64,000 nucleotides of DNA from Pollutiaquabacter aromativorans (lineage in GTDB: Bacteria > Bacteroidota > Bacteroidia > AKYH767-A > 2013-40CM-41-45): assembly GCA_049177215.1 (NCBI GenBank), contig CP185379.1, forward strand, positions 3,224,001-3,288,000, written 5' to 3'. The translations under genes were made by a program, and so were the position numbers. Positions 9,578 through 18,386 of this stretch are shown one piece after another (position 1 is the first letter of the stretch; each line of letters starts with the position of its first letter). The notes beneath the pieces were generated by a model. That model was not told where the DNA came from, did no database searches, and was given only the letters and a program-made list of their open reading frames with translations.

Positions 9578-10318
9578 TCAGGGAGTTTCAGTAGCGGGCG
9601 CGTTAGCACCCCGTCGTACCTGATCGGCGATCGAAGGTGCCACACGTTTCAGGATCTCCTGTACGTCGTTGGAGTTGGAAGGGAAGTCGGCATGCGCCAC
9701 GCCACCGTAGACTTGTTTACCCGAAGAGGTGAAAACGCTGAAATGCACCTTGAGCTCGCGACGATAGATCTGCAATGCCAGGTCGAGACAGTCGTCGGTA
9801 TGCGTGATGATGTCGACCTCGTTGAGCAGCACAATGCGGTCGACGCCGAAGTTGCGGCCCAGGTCCTTGAGTAATAACTGGTCGTGAAACCCGACATTCA
9901 TATAGGTGGTCGGTTCCGGTTGTTTGGCGCCTTTTTTACTCAGAGGTTTTGTATTCGCGGCGATCGTGGAATCGGCGGGAAGCAGTTTTGTTTTCCGATA
10001 GACCGTGTCTTCGGTATAGTAGATCGCCTTGTACAAACGGTCCTGATCCACATCTTCCGCGACGAAATCGCTTTCGAGCAGGCGCGTGTCGCTGATCTCG
10101 GCGGTACGTTCCTTGATCGACTTCAGGAGTCCCAGCCGGAATGTTTTTCGCATTTCGCCGAGATCCAGGTCGGAGCCCATCGAAATGTCGGGGTCTGCAT
10201 CCGAGAGGTGCATGGCCTCCTGGTACGGAATGATCAGCACACGATGACGAAGGGAATCGGATACCGCGCGACACGGGCTGGCAACGGAAAGCAACAGGAG
10301 AAGGAGGAGCAGGCGCAT
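9578..10318 (-). CDS. Predicted secreted/periplasmic protein of unknown function
   Basis: 246 residues. The N-terminus is a run of eight leucines after MR, then SVASPCRA, a clear signal peptide; the start at 10318 is set by it, because the longer frame upstream gives unlikely sequence across the rseP promoter. The mature part has alternating beta and helical segments (LIIPYQEAMHLSDAD, then VDRIVLLNEVDI, then LKVHFSVFTSSGKQVYGG). The last part resembles periplasmic proteins that compute a string or measure such as GNA1162-like or CsgG-like modules, but I would not assign a family. It is divergent from rseP with the shared promoter region between them. Confidence 0.65.
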   Translation of the reverse strand: MRLLLLLLLLSVASPCRAVSDSLRHRVLIIPYQEAMHLSDADPDISMGSDLDLGEMRKTFRLGLLKSIKERTAEISDTRLLESDFVAEDVDQDRLYKAIYYTEDTVYRKTKLLPADSTIAANTKPLSKKGAKQPEPTTYMNVGFHDQLLLKDLGRNFGVDRIVLLNEVDIITHTDDCLDLALQIYRRELKVHFSVFTSSGKQVYGGVAHADFPSNSNDVQEILKRVAPSIADQVRRGANAPATETP

Positions 10319-10447
10319 GTGACCGTGTACGGGAGGAGAAACACGGGGTTGCCGTTTCTCAGGAGCATTTTTCAGCCTGTTATGGTGGAGAAACCAGTTA
10401 AATCCCGTTAAAAATGGCAGTTCATCAGGCTTACAGCCCCTAATCTT

Positions 10448-10455
10448 TATCTTTG
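10448..10455 (+). promoter_or_regulatory. -7 promoter element upstream of rseP
   Basis: TATCTTTG followed by C matches TAnnTTTG. It lies 70 bases before the rseP start; no clear -33 TTTG is visible at the expected distance. Confidence 0.5.
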
Positions 10456-10525
10456 CATTCCTGAAACCTCCCCGGGAAAAAGCAGTTATGCAGTATTCCG
10501 CGGGAACTGCGGATAATATTCGACG

Positions 10526-11848
10526 ATGTCTGGATTGATCATGGCGGCCCAACTGATCTTGGGCCTTGCGATACTGGTGACCCTGCACGAGCTGGGGCAC
10601 TTCCTTGCTGCGCGCGCGTTCGGTATCCGCGTGGAGAAATTCTATCTCTTCTTCGACGCCTGGGGATTCAAGTTCTTCAGCTTCCGGAAAGGCGATACCG
10701 AGTACGGTGTGGGTTGGTTACCGTTGGGCGGTTATGTCAAGATCTCCGGCATGATCGACGAGAGCATGGACAAGGAAGCGATGAAACTGCCGCCGCAACC
10801 CTGGGAGTTCCGTTCCAAGCCGGCCTGGCAACGACTGATCGTCATGATCGGCGGGGTGACGATGAACGTCATCCTCGGCATCCTGATCTACTCGCTCGTA
10901 CTCATGAAGTACGACAAGCAATACCTCGCCAATGCGGATGTTACCGACGGTATCTATGTTTACGAACTCGGTAAACAAGTCGGACTGGAGAACGGCGATA
11001 AGGTTGTCGCCATCGACGGCAAACCGTTCGAGCGTTTCGAGGATGTGTTATCGTCACGCGTCATTTTCGGCGCCACGCTGACTGTGCTGCGTAACGGCAG
11101 GACGATAGAAATCGAAGTGCCTGCCGATTTTTACCGCCGCACGATCGAAGCTGGAAAGGGAAACTTCATCGGACCATATCGGAGCGCTCTGGAGATCGAT
11201 AGTATCGTTGCCGGAAAACCCGCAGAAGCGGCGGGTGTACGCGCCGGGGATCGCCTGCTCGCGGTGAACGGAACACGGACCTTGTCGATGGAAGGCGCCC
11301 GTAAACTGATCGGTGAAAGCAAGGGTAAACCGGTGGCGCTAACGCTCGCCCGTGGTACGGATACGCTGACATTGCAACCGGTCGTGAGCGACAGCGGCAT
11401 GATCGGCATTACGTATCATACCGATTTCGGCAGTTATCCGCTGACGGCTTACTCGATCGGACAGGCATTCCGTTACGGTACCTCCGACGCGTTTGAAGCG
11501 ATCTCGTCGAACATCAAAGGACTCAAGCAGATCTTCGCCGGAAAGGAAAAGGCAAGTGAGTCGCTACAGGGGCCAATCGGCATCGCGAACATCTACGGCG
11601 GCATCTGGGACTGGCGTCGCTTCTGGGCCATCACCGGCCTGCTTTCGATGGTATTGGCATTCATGAACATTCTGCCCATACCCGCGCTCGACGGTGGCCA
11701 CGTGATCTTCCTGTTGTGGGAGTCGGTTACCCGGAAAAGACTTTCAGACCGATTCATGGAGCGCGCACAGGTCGCGGGTATGGTGATCCTGTTGTCGTTG
11801 ATGGTGTACACCCTCGGCAACGATATATGGAAGCATATCATCAACTGA
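10526..11848 (+). CDS. rseP: Site-2 zinc metalloprotease RseP (M50B)
   Basis: 440 residues. The first membrane helix carries the zinc motif H21-E22-L-G-H25. A membrane-reentrant beta loop with GGYVKISGM follows near residue 70. A PDZ domain occupies about residues 205-290 (AGDRLLAVNGT). The third zinc ligand motif, in PIPALDGGHV, is near residue 390, followed by a last membrane helix. The family cleaves anti-sigma factors or remnant signal peptides within the inner membrane after site-1 cleavage. The length matches the family. It is monocistronic here, followed by a strong terminator. In many Bacteroidota rseP neighbours dxr; here dxr is 43 kb away. Confidence 0.93.
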   Translation: MSGLIMAAQLILGLAILVTLHELGHFLAARAFGIRVEKFYLFFDAWGFKFFSFRKGDTEYGVGWLPLGGYVKISGMIDESMDKEAMKLPPQPWEFRSKPAWQRLIVMIGGVTMNVILGILIYSLVLMKYDKQYLANADVTDGIYVYELGKQVGLENGDKVVAIDGKPFERFEDVLSSRVIFGATLTVLRNGRTIEIEVPADFYRRTIEAGKGNFIGPYRSALEIDSIVAGKPAEAAGVRAGDRLLAVNGTRTLSMEGARKLIGESKGKPVALTLARGTDTLTLQPVVSDSGMIGITYHTDFGSYPLTAYSIGQAFRYGTSDAFEAISSNIKGLKQIFAGKEKASESLQGPIGIANIYGGIWDWRRFWAITGLLSMVLAFMNILPIPALDGGHVIFLLWESVTRKRLSDRFMERAQVAGMVILLSLMVYTLGNDIWKHIIN

Positions 11849-11880
11849 TCGGATAGCTTCACGATTCGAAACAACCAAAT

Positions 11881-11915
11881 AAAAAGCCTGTCTGTTATTG
11901 CAGACAGGCTTTTTA
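11881..11915. terminator. Bidirectional rho-independent terminator
   Basis: The stem GCCTGTCTG / CAGACAGGC with a six-base loop is flanked by five A and five T residues. It lies between the convergent rseP and ABC-F genes. Confidence 0.9.
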
Positions 11916-11935
11916 TTTAATCGGCGATTGTCAGA

Positions 11936-13564
11936 TCAGGCCAACACTTCACCGTACGCTTTCGCGCGTTGTTCTTTCACGTTCTCGCTGGCGAGGTATT
12001 CGTCGTAGCTCATCTCTTTGTCGATGCAGCCGTTCGGCGTGATCTCGATGATACGGTTGGCGACGGTCTGCACAAACGTATGATCATGACTGGTGAACAG
12101 CGCGATGTGTTTCCAGTCCTTGAGCGCGTTGTTGAAAGCCGTGATCGATTCCAGATCCAGGTGGTTGGTGGGTTCGTCGAGTACGAGGCAGTTGGCGTTG
12201 GTAAGCATCATGCGTGAAACCATGCAGCGAACTTTTTCACCACCGGAAAGTACGTTACACTTTTTCTGGGTCTCTTCACCTGTGAAGAGCATACGACCAA
12301 GAAAGCCGCGCACATAGGTTTCATCCTTGTCTTTGGAATACTGCCGGAGCCAGTCGACCAGGTTGAGGTCGCTCTGGAAGAACGCGGAGTTGTCGTTCGG
12401 AAGGTATGAGCAGGTAATGGTAGTGCCCCACTTGAACTCGCCGCTGTCGGCAGCTTCGTCGTTCATCAGCGTACGCAGCAGGGCGGTGACAGACTGGTGG
12501 TCGCGCGCGAGGAACGCGACTTTGTCGCCCTTACGAAGCGTGAAGCTGATATCGCGGAAGAGCGGCTTACCTTCGTGGTCGATCTTGGTCAATCCGTCGA
12601 CGTGAAGGATCTGGTCACCGCAGTCGCGCTCAGCGGTGAAGATGATGCCGGGATACTTGCGGTTGGAAGGCTGGATATCGTCGACCACCAGCTTCTCCAA
12701 CAGTTTCTTACGGCTGGTCGCCTGACGTGACTTCGAAGCGTTGGCGCTGAAGCGTTCGATGAACTCCTGGAGTTCCTTGCGCTTGTCTTCGATCTTCTTG
12801 TTTTGGTCGGCACGCTGACGCAGCGCGAGCTGACTCGATTCGTACCAGAACGTGTAGTTGCCGCTGTGCAGGTTGATCTTTCCGAAATCGATATCCGCAA
12901 CGTGCGTACACACCGCGTCGAGGAAGTGACGATCGTGGCTCACGACGATCACGGTATTTTGGAAATCGGCGAGAAAGTTTTCCAGCCAGGTGATGGTGTC
13001 AACGTCGAGGTCGTTCGTCGGTTCGTCGAGCAGCAGGATATCAGGATTTCCGAACAGTGCCTGTGCCAGCAGTACCCGTACTTTTTCTTTACCACTCAGT
13101 TCGCTCATCCACTGCTGGTGGAGTTCTTCCCGAATACCCAGGCTCGAAAGCAGGGTCGCTGCATCGCTCTCGGCATCCCAGCCGTGGAGGTCGGCGAATT
13201 GCTGTTCGAGCACGGCGGCCCGTTCACCGTCGGCATCGGTGAAGTCGGCCTTTGCATAGAGGGCGTCCTTCTCCTGCATGACGTCCCACAATTTCTTATT
13301 GCCCATGAGGACGGTCTGCAGCACCTGGCACTGATCGAAGGCGAAGTGGTCCTGCTTGAGTACGCTCATGCGTTCGCCGGGAGTGATGTGTACCTGGCCG
13401 GTGGTCGGGTCGATCTCACCGGAAAGGATCTTCAGAAAAGTGGATTTTCCGGCTCCATTCGCGCCAATGACGCCATAACAGTTGCCGGGGGTGAATTTCA
13501 AATTGACCTCCTCGAACAGCACGCGTTTGCCGTAGCGGAGGGAAAGGTTATTTACGTGGATCAT
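11936..13564 (-). CDS. ABC-F family ATPase (YbiT-like), ribosome-associated
   Basis: 542 residues with two ATP-binding cassettes and no membrane part, the ABC-F layout of translation factors acting at the ribosomal E site. The first cassette has a full Walker A (GANGAGKS, near residue 37), the signature LSGKEKVRV and the Walker B LLLDEPTND. A charged linker follows at about residues 240-310. The second cassette keeps the signature LSGGEKVRC and Walker B LVLDEPTNH, but its Walker A is replaced by FLARDHQSV and lacks the GxxGxGK[ST] loop. This substitution occurs in related Bacteroidota proteins as far as I recall, so it is probably a lineage trait. The start MIHVNNLSLRYG at 13564 is chosen over longer frames because a -7 element lies directly upstream. 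Confidence 0.9.
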   Translation of the reverse strand: MIHVNNLSLRYGKRVLFEEVNLKFTPGNCYGVIGANGAGKSTFLKILSGEIDPTTGQVHITPGERMSVLKQDHFAFDQCQVLQTVLMGNKKLWDVMQEKDALYAKADFTDADGERAAVLEQQFADLHGWDAESDAATLLSSLGIREELHQQWMSELSGKEKVRVLLAQALFGNPDILLLDEPTNDLDVDTITWLENFLADFQNTVIVVSHDRHFLDAVCTHVADIDFGKINLHSGNYTFWYESSQLALRQRADQNKKIEDKRKELQEFIERFSANASKSRQATSRKKLLEKLVVDDIQPSNRKYPGIIFTAERDCGDQILHVDGLTKIDHEGKPLFRDISFTLRKGDKVAFLARDHQSVTALLRTLMNDEAADSGEFKWGTTITCSYLPNDNSAFFQSDLNLVDWLRQYSKDKDETYVRGFLGRMLFTGEETQKKCNVLSGGEKVRCMVSRMMLTNANCLVLDEPTNHLDLESITAFNNALKDWKHIALFTSHDHTFVQTVANRIIEITPNGCIDKEMSYDEYLASENVKEQRAKAYGEVLA

Positions 13565-13572
13565 GCGGGCGG

Positions 13573-13580
13573 CAAAGGTA
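13573..13580 (-). promoter_or_regulatory. -7 promoter element of the ABC-F gene
   Basis: TACCTTTG followed by C on the minus strand matches the consensus exactly and lies eight bases before the ATG, giving an almost leaderless message. Confidence 0.6.
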
Positions 13581-13708
13581 CGATTTCGGAAGCGTTTTTC
13601 CTTGAGAATCAGTGGGTGAAGCGAGTGCCCGGACCGTCGGCACACTGACGGGTTAATATTTTACCTGTTTATCCGAATCACGTATCTGTGGCTGCGGGTA
13701 CCCGACCA

Positions 13709-13716
13709 TACATTTG
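13709..13716 (+). promoter_or_regulatory. -7 promoter element of the small T9SS gene
   Basis: TACATTTG followed by C is an exact TAnnTTTG match, 18 bases before the ATG at 13735. Confidence 0.6.
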
Positions 13717-13734
13717 CTTTAAAGAAGCAATTCC

Positions 13735-14367
13735 ATGAAACCACTCTGCCGAATTCTTGGATTCGTTCTGGTCCTGCAACTGTCCGCCCTGCCTGTCAGT
13801 CGGGCACAGGTTACCTGCGACCAGTTCTGTATCGATGACATTTCCCTGGATACTGTTCCCGGCATTATGAATCTCACGATCACGTTATCGGGCGACAGCT
13901 CCACGTTCATCAATTATCCCTATCCGGAAGCGGTGGTGGATCAGAACGGAGATACCGTCGGTAACGGATCCATGTTCTTCTTTGGCCAGTTTGGAAATTC
14001 CACCTCCGTGTATCCATGTTCTACGTCTTTAACTTTAATACCGCCTGGTTTTGAAGCCACCATCCTGTTTCGTTACGATACCTTGACCTGTCTATTGCCT
14101 TATCCCTGCATCATCCAGTCCATCGGACCCCGGTTCACGAACCCTGTCCTATCGGTATTTCCGATCCCGGCGACCGACCAATTGATGGTCGCGTTGAAAG
14201 AAGCGAAGTCATCGATGCGTTTACAACTGATGGATACACGAGGCGTGATTGTTCGGGATTGGAATCTGGTTGAGCGCGAGTCCGATTTGGATATTCACGG
14301 AATCGCAGCCGGCATCTATTTCTTGCGACCTGTGGAAGGGGATGCGGTTCGGGTTGTGATCGAATGA
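13735..14367 (+). CDS. Small secreted protein with T9SS sorting domain
   Basis: 210 residues with a signal peptide (1-24, ending SRAQ). The mature N-terminal 110 residues are beta-rich with several cysteines (CDQFC, YPCSTS, TCLLPYPC) that may pair in the periplasm or outside. The last ~75 residues form a type A T9SS C-terminal domain: VLSVFPIPATDQ, then MDTRG, then IAAGIYFLR. No known enzymatic domain. It has its own promoter and terminator, so it is probably a single-gene unit. Confidence 0.75.
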   Translation: MKPLCRILGFVLVLQLSALPVSRAQVTCDQFCIDDISLDTVPGIMNLTITLSGDSSTFINYPYPEAVVDQNGDTVGNGSMFFFGQFGNSTSVYPCSTSLTLIPPGFEATILFRYDTLTCLLPYPCIIQSIGPRFTNPVLSVFPIPATDQLMVALKEAKSSMRLQLMDTRGVIVRDWNLVERESDLDIHGIAAGIYFLRPVEGDAVRVVIE

Positions 14368-14376
14368 AATCAAAAA

Positions 14377-14417
14377 GAAAAGCGCCGGGGTTGATCATCA
14401 ACCCCGGCGCTTTTTAT
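14377..14417. terminator. Bidirectional rho-independent terminator
   Basis: A near-perfect palindrome, AAGCGCCGGGGTTGAT paired with ATCAACCCCGGCGCTT, lies between two convergent T9SS cargo genes. Confidence 0.9.
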
Positions 14418-14464
14418 TAGAGGTTCCCTTATGCGTGCTTAAGTAAAACGAACGCTCCGGAAGA

Positions 14465-15841
14465 TCAATTCTTCATGAAACGGGTTGCGGCACCGGATTC
14501 GCCCACCAGTTGATAGACGCCAGAAGCGAGTAGGTGGATATCGATCGTCGTTATTCCACTTTCCAATTGGATGGTTTGTACGATTTGACCGGATAGGTCG
14601 ACGATCCGGTACCGCGTACCCATTGTTTGCTGACCTGACCGAATCGATATTTGGTCGCCGGCCGGATTCGGATAAACACGGATGTCGCCTTTCGGGGAAA
14701 CGGTTTCAACTTTTGTAATAGCCGAACGCAGATCAAAATAAAGCGATGCAAAGGCGTCGGTTTCGGTCCAGACTACTCCAACATCATTTCCAATGGCGGC
14801 TACGGCGGGATATGTTTCGTGTCCACCGAAGCAAGACGGATCAAAATCGCTGAAAGATTCCGGTGAAGAAAAAGCGGTAGGATTTAGCGCCCGGACCTGG
14901 CTGTAGCGGTAGTTGGGAGCCACCGGGACGGAGTCGTGATAATAGGCTAATCCGACCGCCGGGTCGACGATACTGCGAATGGTCGTAAGACCGAAGCAGG
15001 CTGCGTCGTTGGAAACCGTGGCTTCTGTACTATAATTCACTCCGTTATCGGAACTGACCATATACTTGAGTGAAATGTCGATGCCATTTGTTTCTGTCCA
15101 GAACAACCAGACCGTATTGGCTACGATCGCGCTTTCGAATTGCGGTCGTGTCGGTCCCGAAGGCAGGCGATCCGCAAACGCGCCAGCGCCCGGTGCGATG
15201 GTTCCGGGGACGGTCTCGTTGTAGAAGGCAGAGCGAATGATCGAGGTCGTTGCGGGAGAAAGTACGGGTCCATAGTAATTCAGGATAAGCCGTGTGCCGT
15301 CCATGCAGACGCGCGGGTTGGCGGCGTCGCCGGCGACGAGCGCGGTGCTGCCGTTCCAGGTGTAACCGCCGTCGGTGGAGCTGTAACGGTGCACGTTAGT
15401 GTTGCCCAGATCGTCGGTAAAGAGGTAGATCGCGTTGCCGTTGGGCGAAGCGACCGCGTCGAAATCTTCGACGGTCATGGTGGTGAACGGCGTTGTGACG
15501 CGCGACTGTACACTGAAGGTGAACAGGCTGTCGCCGATCTGGTAGATGCAATAGACGGAATCGGTGCCGGTGACCAGGAGTTTGGTCTTGACGACCGTCT
15601 CGCCGCTTCCGAGGTTGGCGATGGGCATCCAGGAGGCGCCGTTGTCGGTAGATTCATACAGGTTCGCCCCGCCGACTCCGGTCATGGCTGCGGGCACGGT
15701 ACAGTAGAGGGTGCCTGCGGAGTTCGCGACCATCGAGATCCGGCCGCTGGGTTGTGAGGCGAAGGGGATGTCGGGGCCCCAGGCGGAGGTCCTGGTGGAA
15801 GTCAGTAAAAAGAAGGTAAGGAGTACAAGAACTGGTTTCAT
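14465..15841 (-). CDS. Secreted sialidase-like beta-propeller protein with T9SS sorting domain
   Basis: 458 residues. The signal peptide (1-20) is followed by about 350 residues with BNR/Asp-box-like motifs (STDNGASW, SSTDGGYTW, SSDNGVNY), as in sialidase-fold propellers. The catalytic Arg triad and Tyr of true sialidases could not be recognised, so carbohydrate cleavage is not claimed. The last ~75 residues are a type A T9SS sorting domain (DIRVYPNPAGDQ ... LLASGVYQL). It converges with the 13735 gene on a shared terminator. Confidence 0.75.
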   Translation of the reverse strand: MKPVLVLLTFFLLTSTRTSAWGPDIPFASQPSGRISMVANSAGTLYCTVPAAMTGVGGANLYESTDNGASWMPIANLGSGETVVKTKLLVTGTDSVYCIYQIGDSLFTFSVQSRVTTPFTTMTVEDFDAVASPNGNAIYLFTDDLGNTNVHRYSSTDGGYTWNGSTALVAGDAANPRVCMDGTRLILNYYGPVLSPATTSIIRSAFYNETVPGTIAPGAGAFADRLPSGPTRPQFESAIVANTVWLFWTETNGIDISLKYMVSSDNGVNYSTEATVSNDAACFGLTTIRSIVDPAVGLAYYHDSVPVAPNYRYSQVRALNPTAFSSPESFSDFDPSCFGGHETYPAVAAIGNDVGVVWTETDAFASLYFDLRSAITKVETVSPKGDIRVYPNPAGDQISIRSGQQTMGTRYRIVDLSGQIVQTIQLESGITTIDIHLLASGVYQLVGESGAATRFMKN

Positions 15842-16113
15842 GGTCGGGAGTTTTCATGAAGGTAGGAATTTAGAGAAAGACCAATGCCCACAACGGCGCA
15901 TCGCAGCACAATGCATCCGGGAAAAGTGCAATAAGATATTAACGGCATCCCCTCACGATGCGGAGGAAAGACATTTACGAGTGTACACGCGTGAAATAAC
16001 CATGTCTGCGCAGGACTTAACAAATCGCCCCGGTAGCCGCGCAGGATAGTTTAACGGCTCTGCCATGATTCCTCCCCCGGCATGAGCATCGTACTCACGC
16101 GGCCTTTCGAAAT

Positions 16114-16602
16114 TCAGAACGGCGGATCGCCGAGATAAGTAAGTCGGCCCGGAAACCGGATGTGCAGATTACGGTCACAAGAATGGCATTGCTGTAGATC
16201 GACCAGGGTGCCGTAGCGCATCCGGAAAATGAAAAAGGTGTAGTTGCCGGTTTTGTCGCCGGCAAATAAGTAGCCCCGGTGTCTGTAGTTCCGGCATTCT
16301 TTCCAATGACAATGCGTCGGCGCACACAGCAGGCGTCGGTTTCCTTCGAAACGAAAGAGGTGAAACATGAACCGCAGGTGCTCGAAGAACTCCGCGCGGG
16401 GATACCCTCCGAACCACGCCTGCCGACCGAGGTATTGTTCGACCCCAGCGGCATCCAGCGAAGCGATCGCGCCGGCGACTTTTTTCACAGGGTCCGAAGA
16501 TCGGAGCCATACGGACGCACGGGGTTCCACGGAAAGTCCGGGCTCCTGGAGCAATAGCGCATAGGAGTCGAGCGCGGGCGTGAGGAAGCTGCCGGGTTTC
16601 AT
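16114..16602 (-). CDS. Protein of unknown function
   Basis: 162 residues, no signal peptide or membrane helix. It contains several Cys and His residues (CAPTHCHWKEC, then QQCHSCDRN), which could bind a metal, and a central aromatic segment (FFEHLRFMFHLFRFEG). I do not recognise a family. It starts 16 bases after the stop of the gene at 16618 on the same strand, so the two are probably co-transcribed. Codon use is host-like. Confidence 0.55.
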   Translation of the reverse strand: MKPGSFLTPALDSYALLLQEPGLSVEPRASVWLRSSDPVKKVAGAIASLDAAGVEQYLGRQAWFGGYPRAEFFEHLRFMFHLFRFEGNRRLLCAPTHCHWKECRNYRHRGYLFAGDKTGNYTFFIFRMRYGTLVDLQQCHSCDRNLHIRFPGRLTYLGDPPF

Positions 16603-16617
16603 GCAGGGGGTGGTGGT

Positions 16618-17202
16618 TCAATTCAGCCGGAAATCCTCCGGTCCGAAGGCCCGGATGGCCACGAGTTCGGGATGATGGTCGTTGAAAACGGCGCGATGGA
16701 TCTCGGGAAAACACTGGTCCGCGATGGCGAAGATCCGGTACAGGTCATCGGGATCGAATCGTTTCACCGGATTCCCCTCGGCATCGGTCAGCTCATCGCA
16801 ACTCAGCAAGATCACGGACCGCTGCCTGGAAGTCACCAGCCGGAAGGCGACACCGGTCAGTCGTCTGTTCAGGGTACTGAGGCAGGCGGCCACGATGTGC
16901 TTTTGTGCTTCGGGAAAGAACAACGGAAAGGTGATTTTCACCCGGTGGACCGGCACACCGGGGTCGTGGCGAAGCTCCACATTGATCCGGCAGCTCAAGA
17001 GGTTGAAATCGAATCCGTACACCCGCACCGGCCCCTGCCCGAGGACGGACGCCAGGATATCCTGTTCGTTCAGCCAGCGCACGATCGGATCTTCGGTCGT
17101 GTCGGCCGCTGCGGAGGCTTCCGGTTTGGCCTGCGCGAAGTGATTTTGGATTACGGAGTAGATCAGGTAAGCGCCGAAGCTGAAGAACCAGATATAAATC
17201 AT
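16618..17202 (-). CDS. Membrane-anchored protein of unknown function
   Basis: About 194 residues from the chosen start MIYIWFFSFGAYLIYSVIQ, which forms one N-terminal membrane helix. The rest is soluble: an alpha/beta segment with HDPGVPVHRVKITFPLFFPE, then a helix and a strand. An ATG at 17376 would add 58 basic residues before the helix, but that stretch looks unlike coding sequence of this genome. No family recognised. The 162-residue gene downstream is likely in the same operon. Confidence 0.5.
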   Translation of the reverse strand: MIYIWFFSFGAYLIYSVIQNHFAQAKPEASAAADTTEDPIVRWLNEQDILASVLGQGPVRVYGFDFNLLSCRINVELRHDPGVPVHRVKITFPLFFPEAQKHIVAACLSTLNRRLTGVAFRLVTSRQRSVILLSCDELTDAEGNPVKRFDPDDLYRIFAIADQCFPEIHRAVFNDHHPELVAIRAFGPEDFRLN

Positions 17203-17642
17203 ACGCGTAAAGTTTTGCAGGTTTAAAAAACCGGTAGGGAGCGATCCGCTCAAAAATACCTGCCAACGGACCGATTGGTATTTTAATCGCCGATTAAATT
17301 TATCAACCCACCCCATCCCCGCCGCCGCCCGGCCCTGTTGGTAACTCGTACGCGATTCATCGCGAATCACTTTCAATCGGCCGACGGGCGAACCGAAGCC
17401 TGGGCGATGTTTATACCCTGGCTGCCCGATGGGTGGTAGCGGGATTGGTGTGTTTCGTGTTATTTTAATGGGGTTGGATTTTTTGGGGCTTTCGGGTAGT
17501 TTGGGGTGGTGGGATGGGGTGGGGAGTTGAGCAACGGCACTGCTAAATTGAACTGACTATAAGAAATGAGCAAAAACAATTTCTGCTTTAAATAACAATA
17601 TAGGTTTTAAGAAATTTATCAGTAGGATTGGAATTAATTATC
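17203..17642. other. Non-coding border of the accessory island
   Basis: No convincing gene. The plus strand is G-rich with TTTTGGGG-like runs around 17470-17530. After ~17540 the base composition becomes AT-rich, marking the left edge of the island. A TAAATTTA -7-like sequence on the minus strand near 17293 could serve the gene at 17202. Confidence 0.5.
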
Positions 17643-17933
17643 CCGAAGCGATGGGTGTTCGAGGGCCAGACAGGCGAACGTTACAGTACCCGGAGTATCC
17701 AGCTCGTGTTCCGTGCAGCGGTAAAGCGGGCCGGTATCCGAAAACGGATCACCTTTCACTGATTACATCATTGTTTTGCCACCCATTTATTGGAAAGCGG
17801 AACAGACCTGCGCCGGATCCAGGAATTGCCGGGTCACCAATCCATTAAAACTACGCTTATCTACACCCACGTAGCTGTCACCGACCTCGCCAAAGTGACC
17901 AGCCCGTTGGATAAAGCGAAACAGCGAAAGTGA
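17643..17933 (+). pseudogene. C-terminal remnant of a tyrosine recombinase with an in-frame stop
   Basis: One open frame apart from a single TGA at 17760-17762 reads as the last ~96 residues of a XerC/D-like recombinase. It has RWVFEGQTGERYSTRSIQ, then a box II region, then FATHLLESGTDLRRIQEL, GHQSIKTTLIYTHV with the nucleophilic Tyr, and a SPLDKAKQRK end. In box II the usual H-x-L-R-H has the second residue turned into a stop (TGA) and the catalytic Arg replaced by His. The N-terminal two thirds are missing. It is dead, and it marks the left edge of the island. Confidence 0.8.
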
Positions 17934-18164
17934 ATAACACGCATTTCGCCAATCTGCCCGATTGTTTGTATATTCGGGTGAAATCAAAGAATCCAGAGAA
18001 ATAACACGAAATAAACCTTCGTCTATTTGAGCTGCGGTTAGGGCAAGGTTTGGACAATGGATTATGGACTTGTGCGAACAAGCCTTACGACCAAACTTGG
18101 TTGAACTATCAACATGAAATTGCTTTGAGGCATCACACAGAGCAAGAAAAACAAAACAGACGAG

Positions 18165-18362
18165 GTGGACACCGTTCCAATCATTCACTATCGCTACATG
18201 GTAGCATTTATTTTTCCAATCACAGCAACCATCAAAGGCTTTTTAGCTAAGAAAGGACATAATGCTGAAACAGTTGAAGCAATGTATTCATCTTGGTTCA
18301 AGGCGGTAACTCTTACCGTTATTTTGTGGACATATCCATACATCAACAAAAACGAATTTTAA
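18165..18362 (+). CDS. Small membrane protein, doubtful
   Basis: 65 residues from a GTG start. Two hydrophobic stretches (YMVAFIFPITATIKGFLA and FKAVTLTVILWTYPYI) surround a short charged loop. The frame is closed by a stop 13 codons upstream, so this is either a small protein or the tail of a gene lost at the island edge. AT-rich codon use agrees with the genes after it. No family recognised. Confidence 0.4.
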   Translation: MDTVPIIHYRYMVAFIFPITATIKGFLAKKGHNAETVEAMYSSWFKAVTLTVILWTYPYINKNEF

Positions 18363-18386
18363 TTAACCCTTTAAAAAAAATTAAAA

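Noticed and set aside
14465..15841. Active sialidase
   Set aside because: Asp-box motifs are present, but the catalytic Arg triad, Tyr/Glu pair and Asp could not be located.
17760..17762. TGA as a recoded (selenocysteine) codon in the recombinase fragment
   Set aside because: The position is normally Thr or Ser, the next catalytic Arg is also lost and the N-terminus is missing; simple decay explains it.
18165..18362. Toxin-antitoxin or holin-like role for the small two-helix protein
   Set aside because: Only hydrophobicity supports it; the frame may be the tail of a lost gene.
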